From Clostridiales bacterium (GTDB lineage: Bacteria; Bacillota; Clostridia; Saccharofermentanales; Saccharofermentanaceae), in contig JAFWMQ010000008.1 in assembly GCA_017510605.1 (NCBI GenBank), positions 18,234 through 82,233 of the forward strand: a stretch of DNA of 64,000 bases. The letters are read 5' to 3'. Below the pieces are notes generated by a model. The model saw only the letters and a program-made list of their open reading frames with translations, ran no database searches and was not told the DNA's origin. This document shows positions 42,646-51,014 of this stretch, piece by piece. Numbering within the stretch: position 1 is the stretch's first letter; the number at the start of each line of letters is the position of its first letter. The position numbers and the translations under genes were made by a program.

Positions 42646-43074
42646 ATGTCAAAGATATTCAGATTCAAATGTCCAAAATGTGGTACAGTCCAAGATGTTA
42701 CCGGTAATGGACCGTGCTGGAAATGTCATGTTATGGTAAGACTCCCCGAAGATGGGATAATTTGGATCTACCGTATGGCTTCCTGTGGGTCGAGATTTGG
42801 AAAACCCGTGGAAATTAATCTTAACGGTATTCATCTTAATTGGTTGCGTTGTAATGATTTTATCGGGATTCCTGTGCCATATGGTCACTATCATGTCCTA
42901 ATGAAGTATGCCGATTATCCAATGGCTAAAAGTAAAGGTATTGGTCAGGAATTCGATATAACTCCCAATAACCGGGTTGTGTACCTTAAGGCTGCGCGAA
43001 TTATTCCGGGATATACCGGCACTGTAGTTTTGGAACCGGCTACTGCTGATGAAATGCCCCCTGGTTTGACATAA
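42646..43074 (+). CDS. Zinc-ribbon protein of unknown function
   Basis: 142 residues. The N-terminus has FRFKCPKCGTVQDVTGNGPCWKCHV, two CxxC pairs that would bind one zinc. The rest (about 45-142) looks like a beta-rich domain with VPYGHYHVLMKYADYP. AAAGGAG precedes the ATG. It is soluble. Family not recognised. Confidence 0.75.
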   Translation: MSKIFRFKCPKCGTVQDVTGNGPCWKCHVMVRLPEDGIIWIYRMASCGSRFGKPVEINLNGIHLNWLRCNDFIGIPVPYGHYHVLMKYADYPMAKSKGIGQEFDITPNNRVVYLKAARIIPGYTGTVVLEPATADEMPPGLT

Positions 43075-43203
43075 CAAAATTTCAAGACGACAGTTGGCAA
43101 GTTTTATAGTTACGGTTCGATTGGATTGCTTTTTGATGAGGTGTTTGGTAAGAATCGGTAAACTGTATATTTAATCAGCAGTAAACAATACATGGAGCAT
43201 AAG

Positions 43204-43701
43204 ATGGATATCTTTATAGATGCTTTATTGAGCGAAAAAACGGATAAGATACCGGACGAATATGATTGGTTTGCACCGCTAATAGGTGATTGGGACTGTG
43301 ATTATTTTGATCAGTACGGCGGTCAAAGCAGATATGTTAAAGGCGAATGGATCTTCAGACGAGTTCTTGAGGGTGCCGGAATTCAGGATGTTTTTATTTT
43401 TCCGTCCAGAGCAACTAAAAAGGATAACCCTCAGCCGGACGGCGAGTACGGTTCTTCATTACGTATGTTCAATGCTTCGGAAAAGTGTTATGACGTATGC
43501 TATACCTGTGATCATTGCATGAAGAGGCTTTGCTTCACCAAGGAAGGTGATAAACTCATAGGTAAGGTCTTGGATCAAGAGGACACTTATTGGATTTTCT
43601 CTGATATTACAGAAGACAGTTTCCGATGGGAAAACGTTATGATCAAGAATGATGGTACCAGAATTCAGGATTGCGAAATCCACGGAAAACGCATCAAGTA
43701 G
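43204..43701 (+). CDS. Protein of unknown function, DUF1579-like fold suspected
   Basis: 165 residues, soluble, with the block WFAPLIGDWDCDYFDQ, then VKGEWIFRRVLEGAGIQDVFIFPS and RWENVMIKNDGTRIQD. The order (GxW, long-range G-W-x-F-x-R-x-L, W-x-x) recalls lipocalin-like DUF1579 proteins, but this is only likeness. GGAG at 43195-43198 favours this ATG; ATG 43192 is the alternative. The upstream linker copy TAATCAGCAGTAAACAATAC abuts the start. Confidence 0.65.
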   Translation: MDIFIDALLSEKTDKIPDEYDWFAPLIGDWDCDYFDQYGGQSRYVKGEWIFRRVLEGAGIQDVFIFPSRATKKDNPQPDGEYGSSLRMFNASEKCYDVCYTCDHCMKRLCFTKEGDKLIGKVLDQEDTYWIFSDITEDSFRWENVMIKNDGTRIQDCEIHGKRIK

Positions 43702-43731
43702 GATAAATCGTCAGTAAAGAAAACAAATAAC

Positions 43732-43854
43732 ATGAGAGATATTGTTACAACAGATTGTTTTTATTATGGCGGAAAGGTTCATTTCTGGTATCAGAATAAA
43801 GAGGCCGTATATGCCCTTGTAGGAAGCATCTGGGAAAAATCTGGATATATATAA
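43732..43854 (+). CDS. Possible 40-residue ORF or gene remnant
   Basis: From ATG 43732 to TAA 43854: MRDIVTTDCFYYGGKVHFWYQ... It sits between two genes, with a linker-motif copy directly upstream (43704-43724). No strong ribosome-binding site. It may be the start of a lost gene. Confidence 0.35.
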   Translation: MRDIVTTDCFYYGGKVHFWYQNKEAVYALVGSIWEKSGYI

Positions 43855-43861
43855 TCATCAC

Positions 43862-44653
43862 ATGAGAAAGATTAAGAAACTGGCGATGCTGCCGTTATTG
43901 ATCCTGGCACTGGTTTTTACGGGCTGCGGCCCGACTGCCCGGAATACGGAGCAAACGGGACCGGCGGATATCGCAGATGACAGCATATATAAGGAAATGA
44001 CCGGGAACGTCGTTGTTTTCGGCACCAGCATCTGGGCAATAGAACCGGGACCTACCGGCATTGCATCCAGATTAGAGGAGATTACTTCATTCAAAGTGAC
44101 GGATAACTCTGTCTCGGGATCGATGGCAACCAGGGTAGAGGACGATTATCTGTCGGACGGAAGTCTTATATCCATCCTTCTATATAACGACGATATATAC
44201 AGCAGGAGAATGCGGGACAGCATCAAAGAAGCCGATTATGTGATACTGGCTTTCGGAGGCAATGATTATTACAGAGGTGTTCCCGCATCCGGCGACGGAA
44301 ACAGCTTCGAGAATGCCATGAAGCTCGCCGTTTCAACCATTAAGGAGATGAATCCTGATGCTCACATCATCCTGATACCCCCGCTTAACGGATGGGCGCT
44401 CATAGACGGGGAATATGTTTCTCCCATGGAGATCGACTTCGGGAACGGGACTTTGGGCGACTTTATCGATGTTGTCGAAAAGGTCGCGCGGGAAGAGGAC
44501 CTCCTTTGCGTGAACATGTCTGAAGTCATTGTTTTCTCGAAAGATGAACCACTGAAATATTTTGAAGACGGATCACATCTGACGGAATCCGGCCGTATGC
44601 TCTACGCGCAGTATCTGGCCGAGCGGATCTACGGATACTACTATTCAGACTGA
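43862..44653 (+). CDS. SGNH-hydrolase-like lipoprotein
   Basis: 263 residues: signal peptide with lipobox FTGC (Cys about 20), block I VVVFGTSIWA (Ser in GTS rather than GDS), block III AFGGNDYYRG, and block V DGSHLTESG with the Asp-His pair. The SGNH catalytic set is complete. Such lipoproteins deacylate or acylate cell-surface polymers. It starts 7 nt after the preceding short ORF. Confidence 0.85.
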   Translation: MRKIKKLAMLPLLILALVFTGCGPTARNTEQTGPADIADDSIYKEMTGNVVVFGTSIWAIEPGPTGIASRLEEITSFKVTDNSVSGSMATRVEDDYLSDGSLISILLYNDDIYSRRMRDSIKEADYVILAFGGNDYYRGVPASGDGNSFENAMKLAVSTIKEMNPDAHIILIPPLNGWALIDGEYVSPMEIDFGNGTLGDFIDVVEKVAREEDLLCVNMSEVIVFSKDEPLKYFEDGSHLTESGRMLYAQYLAERIYGYYYSD

Positions 44654-44743
44654 TATGGATCTGCTTTTTCGTATTTGGCAACACGTGTTCTGATAGCTGA
44701 GAAGCATCGGGCAGTTATAAAACAGCTTAAAAGATACAGAAAC

Positions 44744-45769
44744 ATGATCAAACCCGAAAGACTTTATTCAGGCGATACCGTAGCAATAATCAGCCCGTCA
44801 TGGGGCTGTGCGGGAACATCACGTGTTTTATGGAAGTATCATCTGGGATGTCAAAGGCTTATAGAATCGGGTTTGAATGTGGTGGCATCACCGAATGCTC
44901 TCAGAGGTACGGCTTATCTCAAGGATAATCCGCAGGCAAGGGCTGACGATCTTATGTGGGCATTCGAGAACCGGGAGATAAAAGCGATAATCTCAGCGAT
45001 CGGCGGAAATGATGCTTCGACGCTTTTGCCTTATCTGTCAGCGAAAACGGTCACTGATAATCCCAAGATCTTCTGCGGTTATTCTGATGTCATGGTGCTG
45101 CATCTGTTTTGTTACAGAGCAGGACTGATGACTTTTTACGGAGATAATCTTCTGCCGACAGTTGCTGAACCCGGCGCGTGGCATCCGTACAGCCGTTACT
45201 GGTTCGAAAAGGTTTTCTTTGACAGCTCTGCCATCGGAGAGATAAAAGCTTCAGAAGAGTGGTCTTTCAGCAGCGATAATCTCACGGACAGGTCATATAA
45301 AAAAACGTATGTGCATAACAACGGATATTTATATGTTCAGGGAAAAGGCAGAGTAAAAGGAAAGCTTTTCGGCGGGCACGGAGATCTAAGAACGATACGG
45401 AATCCTGACGGATCAGACATAGTACGTAAGGAAGACATGGATGGCAGCATCCTGTTTTTTGAAGACATTCCGGAGTTTTGCACCGGAGATTATATGGCGG
45501 ATTTTTTCGATTGGCTGGGCGAAAAGGGTTATCTTCAGCTCCTTAACGGTGTGATCATCGGGAAGATGAGAATGCAAAATGGTTTTGAGCCGTATGCTGA
45601 GAAGATAAGGAGCATTGTTACTGATAAATATCACTGTGCCGATCTGCCGGTAATGGCTGACCTGAACTTCGGACATTCTTCGCCGGTGTTCATCCTGCCT
45701 TACGGTGCAGAAGCAGAGCTTGATATAGATTCACTCAGGTTCAGAATAACGGAAAGCGGAGTCGTATAG
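44744..45769 (+). CDS. S66-family peptidase (LD-carboxypeptidase / MccF-like)
   Basis: 341 residues starting MIKPERLYSGDTVAIISPSWG. The S66 features are IISAIGGNDAS, the nucleophile elbow FCGYSDVMVLH (Ser114), SILFFEDIPE with its Glu, and NFGHSSPVFILPYG with its His. Family members cut LD-peptide bonds in peptidoglycan or inactivate microcin C-like aminoacyl nucleotides; LLPTVAEPG-type loops here favour the MccF-like side. The frame extends to TTG 44675, but family starts fit this ATG. Confidence 0.85.
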   Translation: MIKPERLYSGDTVAIISPSWGCAGTSRVLWKYHLGCQRLIESGLNVVASPNALRGTAYLKDNPQARADDLMWAFENREIKAIISAIGGNDASTLLPYLSAKTVTDNPKIFCGYSDVMVLHLFCYRAGLMTFYGDNLLPTVAEPGAWHPYSRYWFEKVFFDSSAIGEIKASEEWSFSSDNLTDRSYKKTYVHNNGYLYVQGKGRVKGKLFGGHGDLRTIRNPDGSDIVRKEDMDGSILFFEDIPEFCTGDYMADFFDWLGEKGYLQLLNGVIIGKMRMQNGFEPYAEKIRSIVTDKYHCADLPVMADLNFGHSSPVFILPYGAEAELDIDSLRFRITESGVV

Positions 45770-45847
45770 ATACATATTAAACACAGACTTGAGATACTAT
45801 AATATTATTATGATATTACCAATCAGCTGTCTAAGGGAGGGAATATT

Positions 45848-46411
45848 ATGAGAAATGTATTGAAGAGGTTATTGTCTGTCGTGCTTCTGGGAGTCATGGT
45901 CCTTTCCCTGGCAGCATGCGCACCGAAAGGAGTCAGGAGCATTACACCTGATCAGTTCAAAAAAGCCATAAAAGATGCCCGCGTCATGGCCAAAGACAAT
46001 GATTTTATGAACTTCAATGATTTGGATGGCAGCGACCTGCAGTGTGTCGTGTTCGGAAATGATGTCAGATTCAGGGAAGGCAGTTACTATAACTCCGTTG
46101 AAGCATATTTGTGGACTACCGGCAGTGACAGCGATGCAAAGGCCATGTTTGACGAAGTATATGGGAATTATGTGGAGTCCGGTGCTTTTGACGGAAAGGT
46201 GACCAGTGATTTTACTGACACGTATTGTTACTTTACATTGGACGGAACAGTAGATGATTCCCTTATAAACGGCTATTGTTACGGAGGCTGGTACTGGGCC
46301 GGAAATACTTTCGCTTTCTTCTATACGACCGAAAACAACGACGACCACAGAGGCAGGATTGACAGCATCCTGGATAAGATTGGATTCCCCGGACCCGGAA
46401 GCGGGAAGTAA
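45848..46411 (+). CDS. Lipoprotein, function unknown
   Basis: 187 residues with a lipoprotein signal peptide (LSLAAC, Cys about 24) and one soluble domain (SITPDQFKKAIKDARVMAKDNDF...WYWAGNTFAFFYTTENNDD). GGGAGG lies 7 nt before the ATG, preceded by a weak copy of the regional linker motif (CCAATCAGCTGTCTAAG). Family not recognised. Confidence 0.78.
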   Translation: MRNVLKRLLSVVLLGVMVLSLAACAPKGVRSITPDQFKKAIKDARVMAKDNDFMNFNDLDGSDLQCVVFGNDVRFREGSYYNSVEAYLWTTGSDSDAKAMFDEVYGNYVESGAFDGKVTSDFTDTYCYFTLDGTVDDSLINGYCYGGWYWAGNTFAFFYTTENNDDHRGRIDSILDKIGFPGPGSGK

Positions 46412-46493
46412 AACGCAACAATAATACTATAAACATGAGAATATAGTTACGCTCTTCTGATGTTGAACTGTTGCCCTGAATGGAGTGTGTTTT

Positions 46494-47762
46494 GTGTACG
46501 GGAATTTGCGTGATGATTTTCTTTATGGGCTGAGCAATTTTTATAACACCGGCAAGCAGCCACCCTGCGCGTCTCTTAATATGAGACGTGCTCTTGATGA
46601 GCACAGGAAACGCCTCGCGAAAAAAGGGGTCACCTATAGTGAGATAATTAAGCCTTCCGATGAACCACGTGAGAAAACAAAAAAGCACGTTAGCAATGCG
46701 TTTTTTACATTAGAGACAGAGGCACATTATAATGTTGCGACTGAGATATCTGATGGAGTGAACACTATAAGATGCGATGATTCCGGGGATGACGTGGTTT
46801 ATATTCATTATATTGACAGAACCATGTCTGCCGGAGATGATTCGAAGATTCCGCTCATTTGTCCTAACTGCAGCCATCATGCTGATGCAAGCACTTTTTC
46901 AGGCGGATGTCCTATGTGCGGAACAAGATTCAAGATCGATGATCTGTATCCGTGCGTAAATGCCTGTTATACAAAAGCCTATCTAATGCCGTCGCAAACC
47001 GGCAGACCTGTATTAAAGAAAGGTCTGCTCGCACTCAAGATCGGCGGCGGTATTGCTTTGGGCATAGCAATCCTGTCTTTTCTTATAATGATCATGTTTG
47101 GAACAGAGGTCTTGAAGGCACTTGCAACTGCTAACGGCGTTTTTGTCGGATCTTCCGTAATCTCAACCGGAATTCTTTGGCTGATCTTCTACACCATATA
47201 CTCAGTAAAAAGCACGGCTGGCGGCATAAGAATGACTGCACGTGAAATAGATATGAGAAGTACAGTCGATACCGGGAAAAGGATGGAGGCAGTCATTTGT
47301 CCGTTAGATCCTTTCTTTACATATGATGTGTTTGAAGGAAAGATACTCTCTATTGTCAGGACGATCGCTTATTCGGATAACAGGAACAACTGCAGTTTTT
47401 ACTGTGGAAATGATGATCTGATGTTTATGGATGATCTTGTGGATATCCGTTATCGCGGCGGTATAGAGTTTACACGCGCTGACATTGTCGGTGATTATCT
47501 TCATGTCCTCGCAACTCTATATCTTGACAACGTCTATTATCGTGACAGGCAGTTTATCAGAAAACAGGAGAACTTCCGGCTTGAGCTTGTCAGAAACAGA
47601 AGTGTTAAGACGAATCCTGTGTTTACAGCATATAGTACCAACTGTCCCCATTGCGGTGCATCTTTTGATTCAGTCCTTTCAAAGACATGCCCTGTCTGTG
47701 GATCCGGATTTGAACTTGCCGGACAGGATTGGACCATTGTCCGTATTTTGCGTACCGCCTGA
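46494..47762 (+). CDS. Tim44-like, zinc-ribbon membrane protein
   Basis: About 422 residues. Two zinc ribbons are seen: CPNC...CPMC around residue 123-143, and CPHC...CPVC near the C-terminus (about 385-402). Two membrane segments lie at about 180-200 and 215-235. Between them and the C-terminus, DPFFTYDVFEGKILSIV and the ending GQDWTIVRIL resemble bacterial Tim44-like domain proteins with a terminal CPNCG...CxYCG ribbon. TGGAG at 46481 points to GTG 46494; GTG 46485 overlaps that site. Function unknown. Confidence 0.7.
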   Translation: MYGNLRDDFLYGLSNFYNTGKQPPCASLNMRRALDEHRKRLAKKGVTYSEIIKPSDEPREKTKKHVSNAFFTLETEAHYNVATEISDGVNTIRCDDSGDDVVYIHYIDRTMSAGDDSKIPLICPNCSHHADASTFSGGCPMCGTRFKIDDLYPCVNACYTKAYLMPSQTGRPVLKKGLLALKIGGGIALGIAILSFLIMIMFGTEVLKALATANGVFVGSSVISTGILWLIFYTIYSVKSTAGGIRMTAREIDMRSTVDTGKRMEAVICPLDPFFTYDVFEGKILSIVRTIAYSDNRNNCSFYCGNDDLMFMDDLVDIRYRGGIEFTRADIVGDYLHVLATLYLDNVYYRDRQFIRKQENFRLELVRNRSVKTNPVFTAYSTNCPHCGASFDSVLSKTCPVCGSGFELAGQDWTIVRILRTA

Positions 47763-47900
47763 CACGTTCAGATGAAAACAACTATTTTATGTCTGTCCGG
47801 AAAACTATCCCGGGACCACCTTGTCAAATTCTTATGATATAATTTTAAAATACAGTTTTGCTCCGAAGCGGGACAATCATTCAGGGTAGGAGATGTACTT

Positions 47901-50900
47901 ATGAAGAATACCAGGAGTAAAAGTACCATTTCCATAGCGATAATCGGAACCGCTATCTTTGTTCTTGTCTTGGCGGTTGGTACTGTGCTCACGGGCCTTA
48001 TGGCAAAAAAGGATACTGAAAAAGCCGTTGAATCAGTAAGCCTTCTGTATCTTGATGAGCTTGCCGGAAGAAGAGAGCAGGTCGTAGCCGCAAATCTCAG
48101 TAAGAAGATCGATGACATGAAGATCGCGCTTGAACTGATGGATCAGGACGATCTGTCAGCCACGGAGCATCTTCAGGCTTATCAGGCGAAGATGAAACGG
48201 ATATACAATCTGGAGAAATTTGCTTTTGTCGATGAAGACGGACTGATATACACATCCCTCGGAACACAGACGAATATCGGTGATTATAACTTTGACTATA
48301 AGACCATTACCGGACCTGAGATCTCCGTACTGAATCCTGAAAGCAGCGAGAAGAAGGTCGTAATCGCCATGCCCGTTGATGATATGTTCCTGGACGGAAA
48401 AGCGTTCAGGGCATGCTTCATGGAGATCAACATGGATGAGATGCTCAAGGGTGTCTCAATGAAGTCGGAGGATACGGATACCACTTTCTGCAATATCTAT
48501 ACCCGGGACGGTGTTGCACTGACCAACGTCTATCTTGGCGGCCTTGCAGTGGAAGACAATCTTCTTGATGCAATGAAAAACGCCAGGATGAATTCGGGAA
48601 CATATGAGGAATTCGTCAATGATTTCCAGGGCGGAAAAAGAGGAGAAGTCAGCTTTACCTATAACGGCACCAGTGAGACATTGAGCTATATTCCCGTAAC
48701 CGGTACGGACTGGATGCTGACGTATCTTATCCGTGAGACCGTTATCTACGAGCAGATCAATCCCGTATCGGACAGGATCATTATCAGAAGCCTGGTCCAG
48801 TCTGTTCTGGCAGCATTTGTCCTTGTCGGCATGTTCATATTCATCATCTATCAGATCAGGCGCAATGCCGCGCTCTCGATAGAGAAGGAGACGTCGGAAG
48901 CTGAGAACCGCGTTAAGCAGGAACAGATGGAAGAGAAGCTTTCGCTGCAGGCAAGGCTCCTCGAAGAGGAGAAGAAGAGGACTGTACAGGACAGCATGAT
49001 CACGGCGATGTCTTCTGATTACCGGAGTGTCTACTATATCGATCTGGACAATGACGAAGGCGTCTGCTACAGGGGCGATCCCAAGGATACCGACCAGACA
49101 GAGGAGGGAGTCAAATTTCCGTTCCATAAGCGTTTTGTATGGTATGCAGAGCATTTCGTTGATGAGAGCTACCTTGAGGGATTCCTGAAATTCATCGATC
49201 CGGATAACATCCGCGAAGGTCTGTCAAAGGAGCCTATCCTTGCATATCGTTATCTTGCAAAGCGCAACGGCAGTGAATACTACGAGATGATCAGGGTCGC
49301 AGGTGTCCGTCACCTCGAGGAACGCAAAGACCACCTCATTCATGCGGTCGGTCTGGGATTGACCGTAATAGATGCCGAGATGCGCAAAAACATGGCACAG
49401 CAGGAAGCGCTGGGCGACGCCCTCAGATCGGCTGAGCAGGCTAATAAAGCCAAGACTGCTTTCCTGTCTAACATGAGCCACGAGATCCGCACTCCGATGA
49501 ATGCGATCATAGGTCTCGACAACATTGCGATGAACGATCCCGAGACGCCGGAGAAGACCAAGGAATATCTCGTGAAGATCAATACTTCGGCTGAGCATCT
49601 TCTGAATCTTATTAACGACATTCTGGACATGTCCCGTATTGAGTCCGGACGCATGATCCTGAAGAATGAGGAGTTCTCCTTCTCGAAAATGCTCGAGTCC
49701 ATCAACATCATGTTCAGCGGCCAGTGCCTTGACAAGAGACAGAACTATACCTGCAACATCAAGGGCCAGGTGGACGATTACTACATCGGCGATAACATGA
49801 AGCTCCGTCAGGTTCTGATCAACATTCTCGGCAACGCCGTTAAGTTCACTCCCGAGGGCGGAGACATATCGCTGAGCATCCAGAGAACGGCCCGGTTCGA
49901 TGGAAGATCGACCCTGCAGTTCACCATATCCGATAACGGCATCGGAATGAGCGAGGATTTCCTGCCGCACATCTTTGATACTTTCGCACAGGAAGATGCG
50001 ACGTCAACGAATAAATACGGATCATCAGGTCTGGGCCTTGCGATAACCAAGAACATTATCGGAATGATGAACGGCACCATCAGTGTTGAAAGCAGGAAGG
50101 GCGAAGGCACAACATTTACAGTCTCAGTAACGCTTATGGATTCTGACAGGAAAAATACCGTTGATGAAGAGATGGATATCCGTCCCGGAGATATGGCGGT
50201 GCTTATCATCGATGATGATCCGGTTGCGTGTGAACATGCAAAACTGGTGCTTGAACAGGCTGGTATCGCAGCAGAGACGGCATCAAGCGGAGAAGAGGGA
50301 ATCGAGATGGTCAAGCTTCGTCATGTCCGTCATGAACCATACAACCTGATACTCGTGGACTGGCAGATGCCTGATATGGATGGTGTCGAGACTACTAAAA
50401 AGATCCGTGAGATCGTCGGTAATGAATCAGCGATCATTATCCTTACGGCTTACAAGTGGGATGACATTCTTGAGACGGCGCTGGCGGCCGGTGTTGACAG
50501 TTTTATCGCAAAGCCGCTTTTCGCTGCCAACGTGCTTGAGGAATTCAAGAGCGCATCCCTGAAGAAGAAAGCTGCTTTTGAAGATGAAGTTCATGTTGAT
50601 CTTAAGGGTCTTAGGGTACTTGTTGCTGAAGATGTCGAAGTAAATGCCGAGATACTTCAGATGATCCTTGAGAGCCGTGAGATCGAATCTGATATCGCGG
50701 AGAACGGAAAGGTTGCCGTGGAACTTTTCGAATCGCATCCTGAAGGCTTTTACGCTGCAGTTCTGATGGATGTCCGTATGCCTGAGATGGACGGACTTGA
50801 GGCTACAAGGCGTATTCGTGACATGGAACGCAGCGACAGTAAAAAGATACCGATAATCGCCCTTACTGCAAATGCTTTTGACGAAGACGTCCAGAGCTCC

Positions 50901-51014
50901 CTGCAGGCAGGACTTAATGCACATCTTACAAAACCTATTCAGCCGGAGGTTCTTTTCGAGACGCTGGAAAGCCTTATAAAGAACGGAGAAACCACCGGGG
51001 AAGGAGCCAAATGA
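47901..51014 (+). CDS. Hybrid sensor histidine kinase with two receiver domains
   Basis: 1037 residues: membrane segments at about 14-34 and 296-318 around an extracellular sensor region, coiled coil (325-365), PAS-like domain (365-510), HisKA with His527 (MSHEIRTPMN), HATPase (about 630-750, NAVKFTPEGG, GLGLAITKN), receiver 1 with Asp820 (ILVDWQMPDMDG) and receiver 2 with Asp957 (VLMDVRMPEMDG). All phosphotransfer residues are intact. It is a close paralogue of the kinase at 53053 from the PAS-like region on. The stop overlaps the next gene; AAGGAG lies there. Confidence 0.93.
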   Translation: MKNTRSKSTISIAIIGTAIFVLVLAVGTVLTGLMAKKDTEKAVESVSLLYLDELAGRREQVVAANLSKKIDDMKIALELMDQDDLSATEHLQAYQAKMKRIYNLEKFAFVDEDGLIYTSLGTQTNIGDYNFDYKTITGPEISVLNPESSEKKVVIAMPVDDMFLDGKAFRACFMEINMDEMLKGVSMKSEDTDTTFCNIYTRDGVALTNVYLGGLAVEDNLLDAMKNARMNSGTYEEFVNDFQGGKRGEVSFTYNGTSETLSYIPVTGTDWMLTYLIRETVIYEQINPVSDRIIIRSLVQSVLAAFVLVGMFIFIIYQIRRNAALSIEKETSEAENRVKQEQMEEKLSLQARLLEEEKKRTVQDSMITAMSSDYRSVYYIDLDNDEGVCYRGDPKDTDQTEEGVKFPFHKRFVWYAEHFVDESYLEGFLKFIDPDNIREGLSKEPILAYRYLAKRNGSEYYEMIRVAGVRHLEERKDHLIHAVGLGLTVIDAEMRKNMAQQEALGDALRSAEQANKAKTAFLSNMSHEIRTPMNAIIGLDNIAMNDPETPEKTKEYLVKINTSAEHLLNLINDILDMSRIESGRMILKNEEFSFSKMLESINIMFSGQCLDKRQNYTCNIKGQVDDYYIGDNMKLRQVLINILGNAVKFTPEGGDISLSIQRTARFDGRSTLQFTISDNGIGMSEDFLPHIFDTFAQEDATSTNKYGSSGLGLAITKNIIGMMNGTISVESRKGEGTTFTVSVTLMDSDRKNTVDEEMDIRPGDMAVLIIDDDPVACEHAKLVLEQAGIAAETASSGEEGIEMVKLRHVRHEPYNLILVDWQMPDMDGVETTKKIREIVGNESAIIILTAYKWDDILETALAAGVDSFIAKPLFAANVLEEFKSASLKKKAAFEDEVHVDLKGLRVLVAEDVEVNAEILQMILESREIESDIAENGKVAVELFESHPEGFYAAVLMDVRMPEMDGLEATRRIRDMERSDSKKIPIIALTANAFDEDVQSSLQAGLNAHLTKPIQPEVLFETLESLIKNGETTGEGAK

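Larger units (their letters stand above)
38652..43724 (+). repeat. Recurrent intergenic linker motif AATCnnCAGTWAA (dispersed copies)
   Basis: The same short sequence recurs in gaps between unrelated genes, always on +, after a stop codon and before the next start: 40307-40322 (TAATCAGCAGTAAAAC), 41003-41022 (TAATCAGCAGTTAACAAAGC), 42305-42321 (TAATCGGCAGCAAGTAC), 42549-42567 (TAATCATCAGTTAAAAAAC), 43172-43191 (TAATCAGCAGTAAACAATAC) and 43704-43724 (AAATCGTCAGTAAAG). A shorter version is at 38652-38667 (CCATCAGTAAACAAGC), and weaker forms at 43852 and 45819. The span given covers the dispersed set, not continuous repeat DNA. Confidence 0.7.

Noticed and set aside
38652..43724. Integron with attC sites
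   Set aside because: Most gaps lack GTTRRRY/RYYYAAC core sites and long imperfect palindromes, some gaps are only about 30 nt, and no integron integrase is visible. Only the gene content and orientation look cassette-like.
49224..49970. 248-residue minus-strand ORF inside the hybrid kinase
   Set aside because: Antisense shadow of the HisKA/HATPase coding region; no start signal and no recognisable domain.
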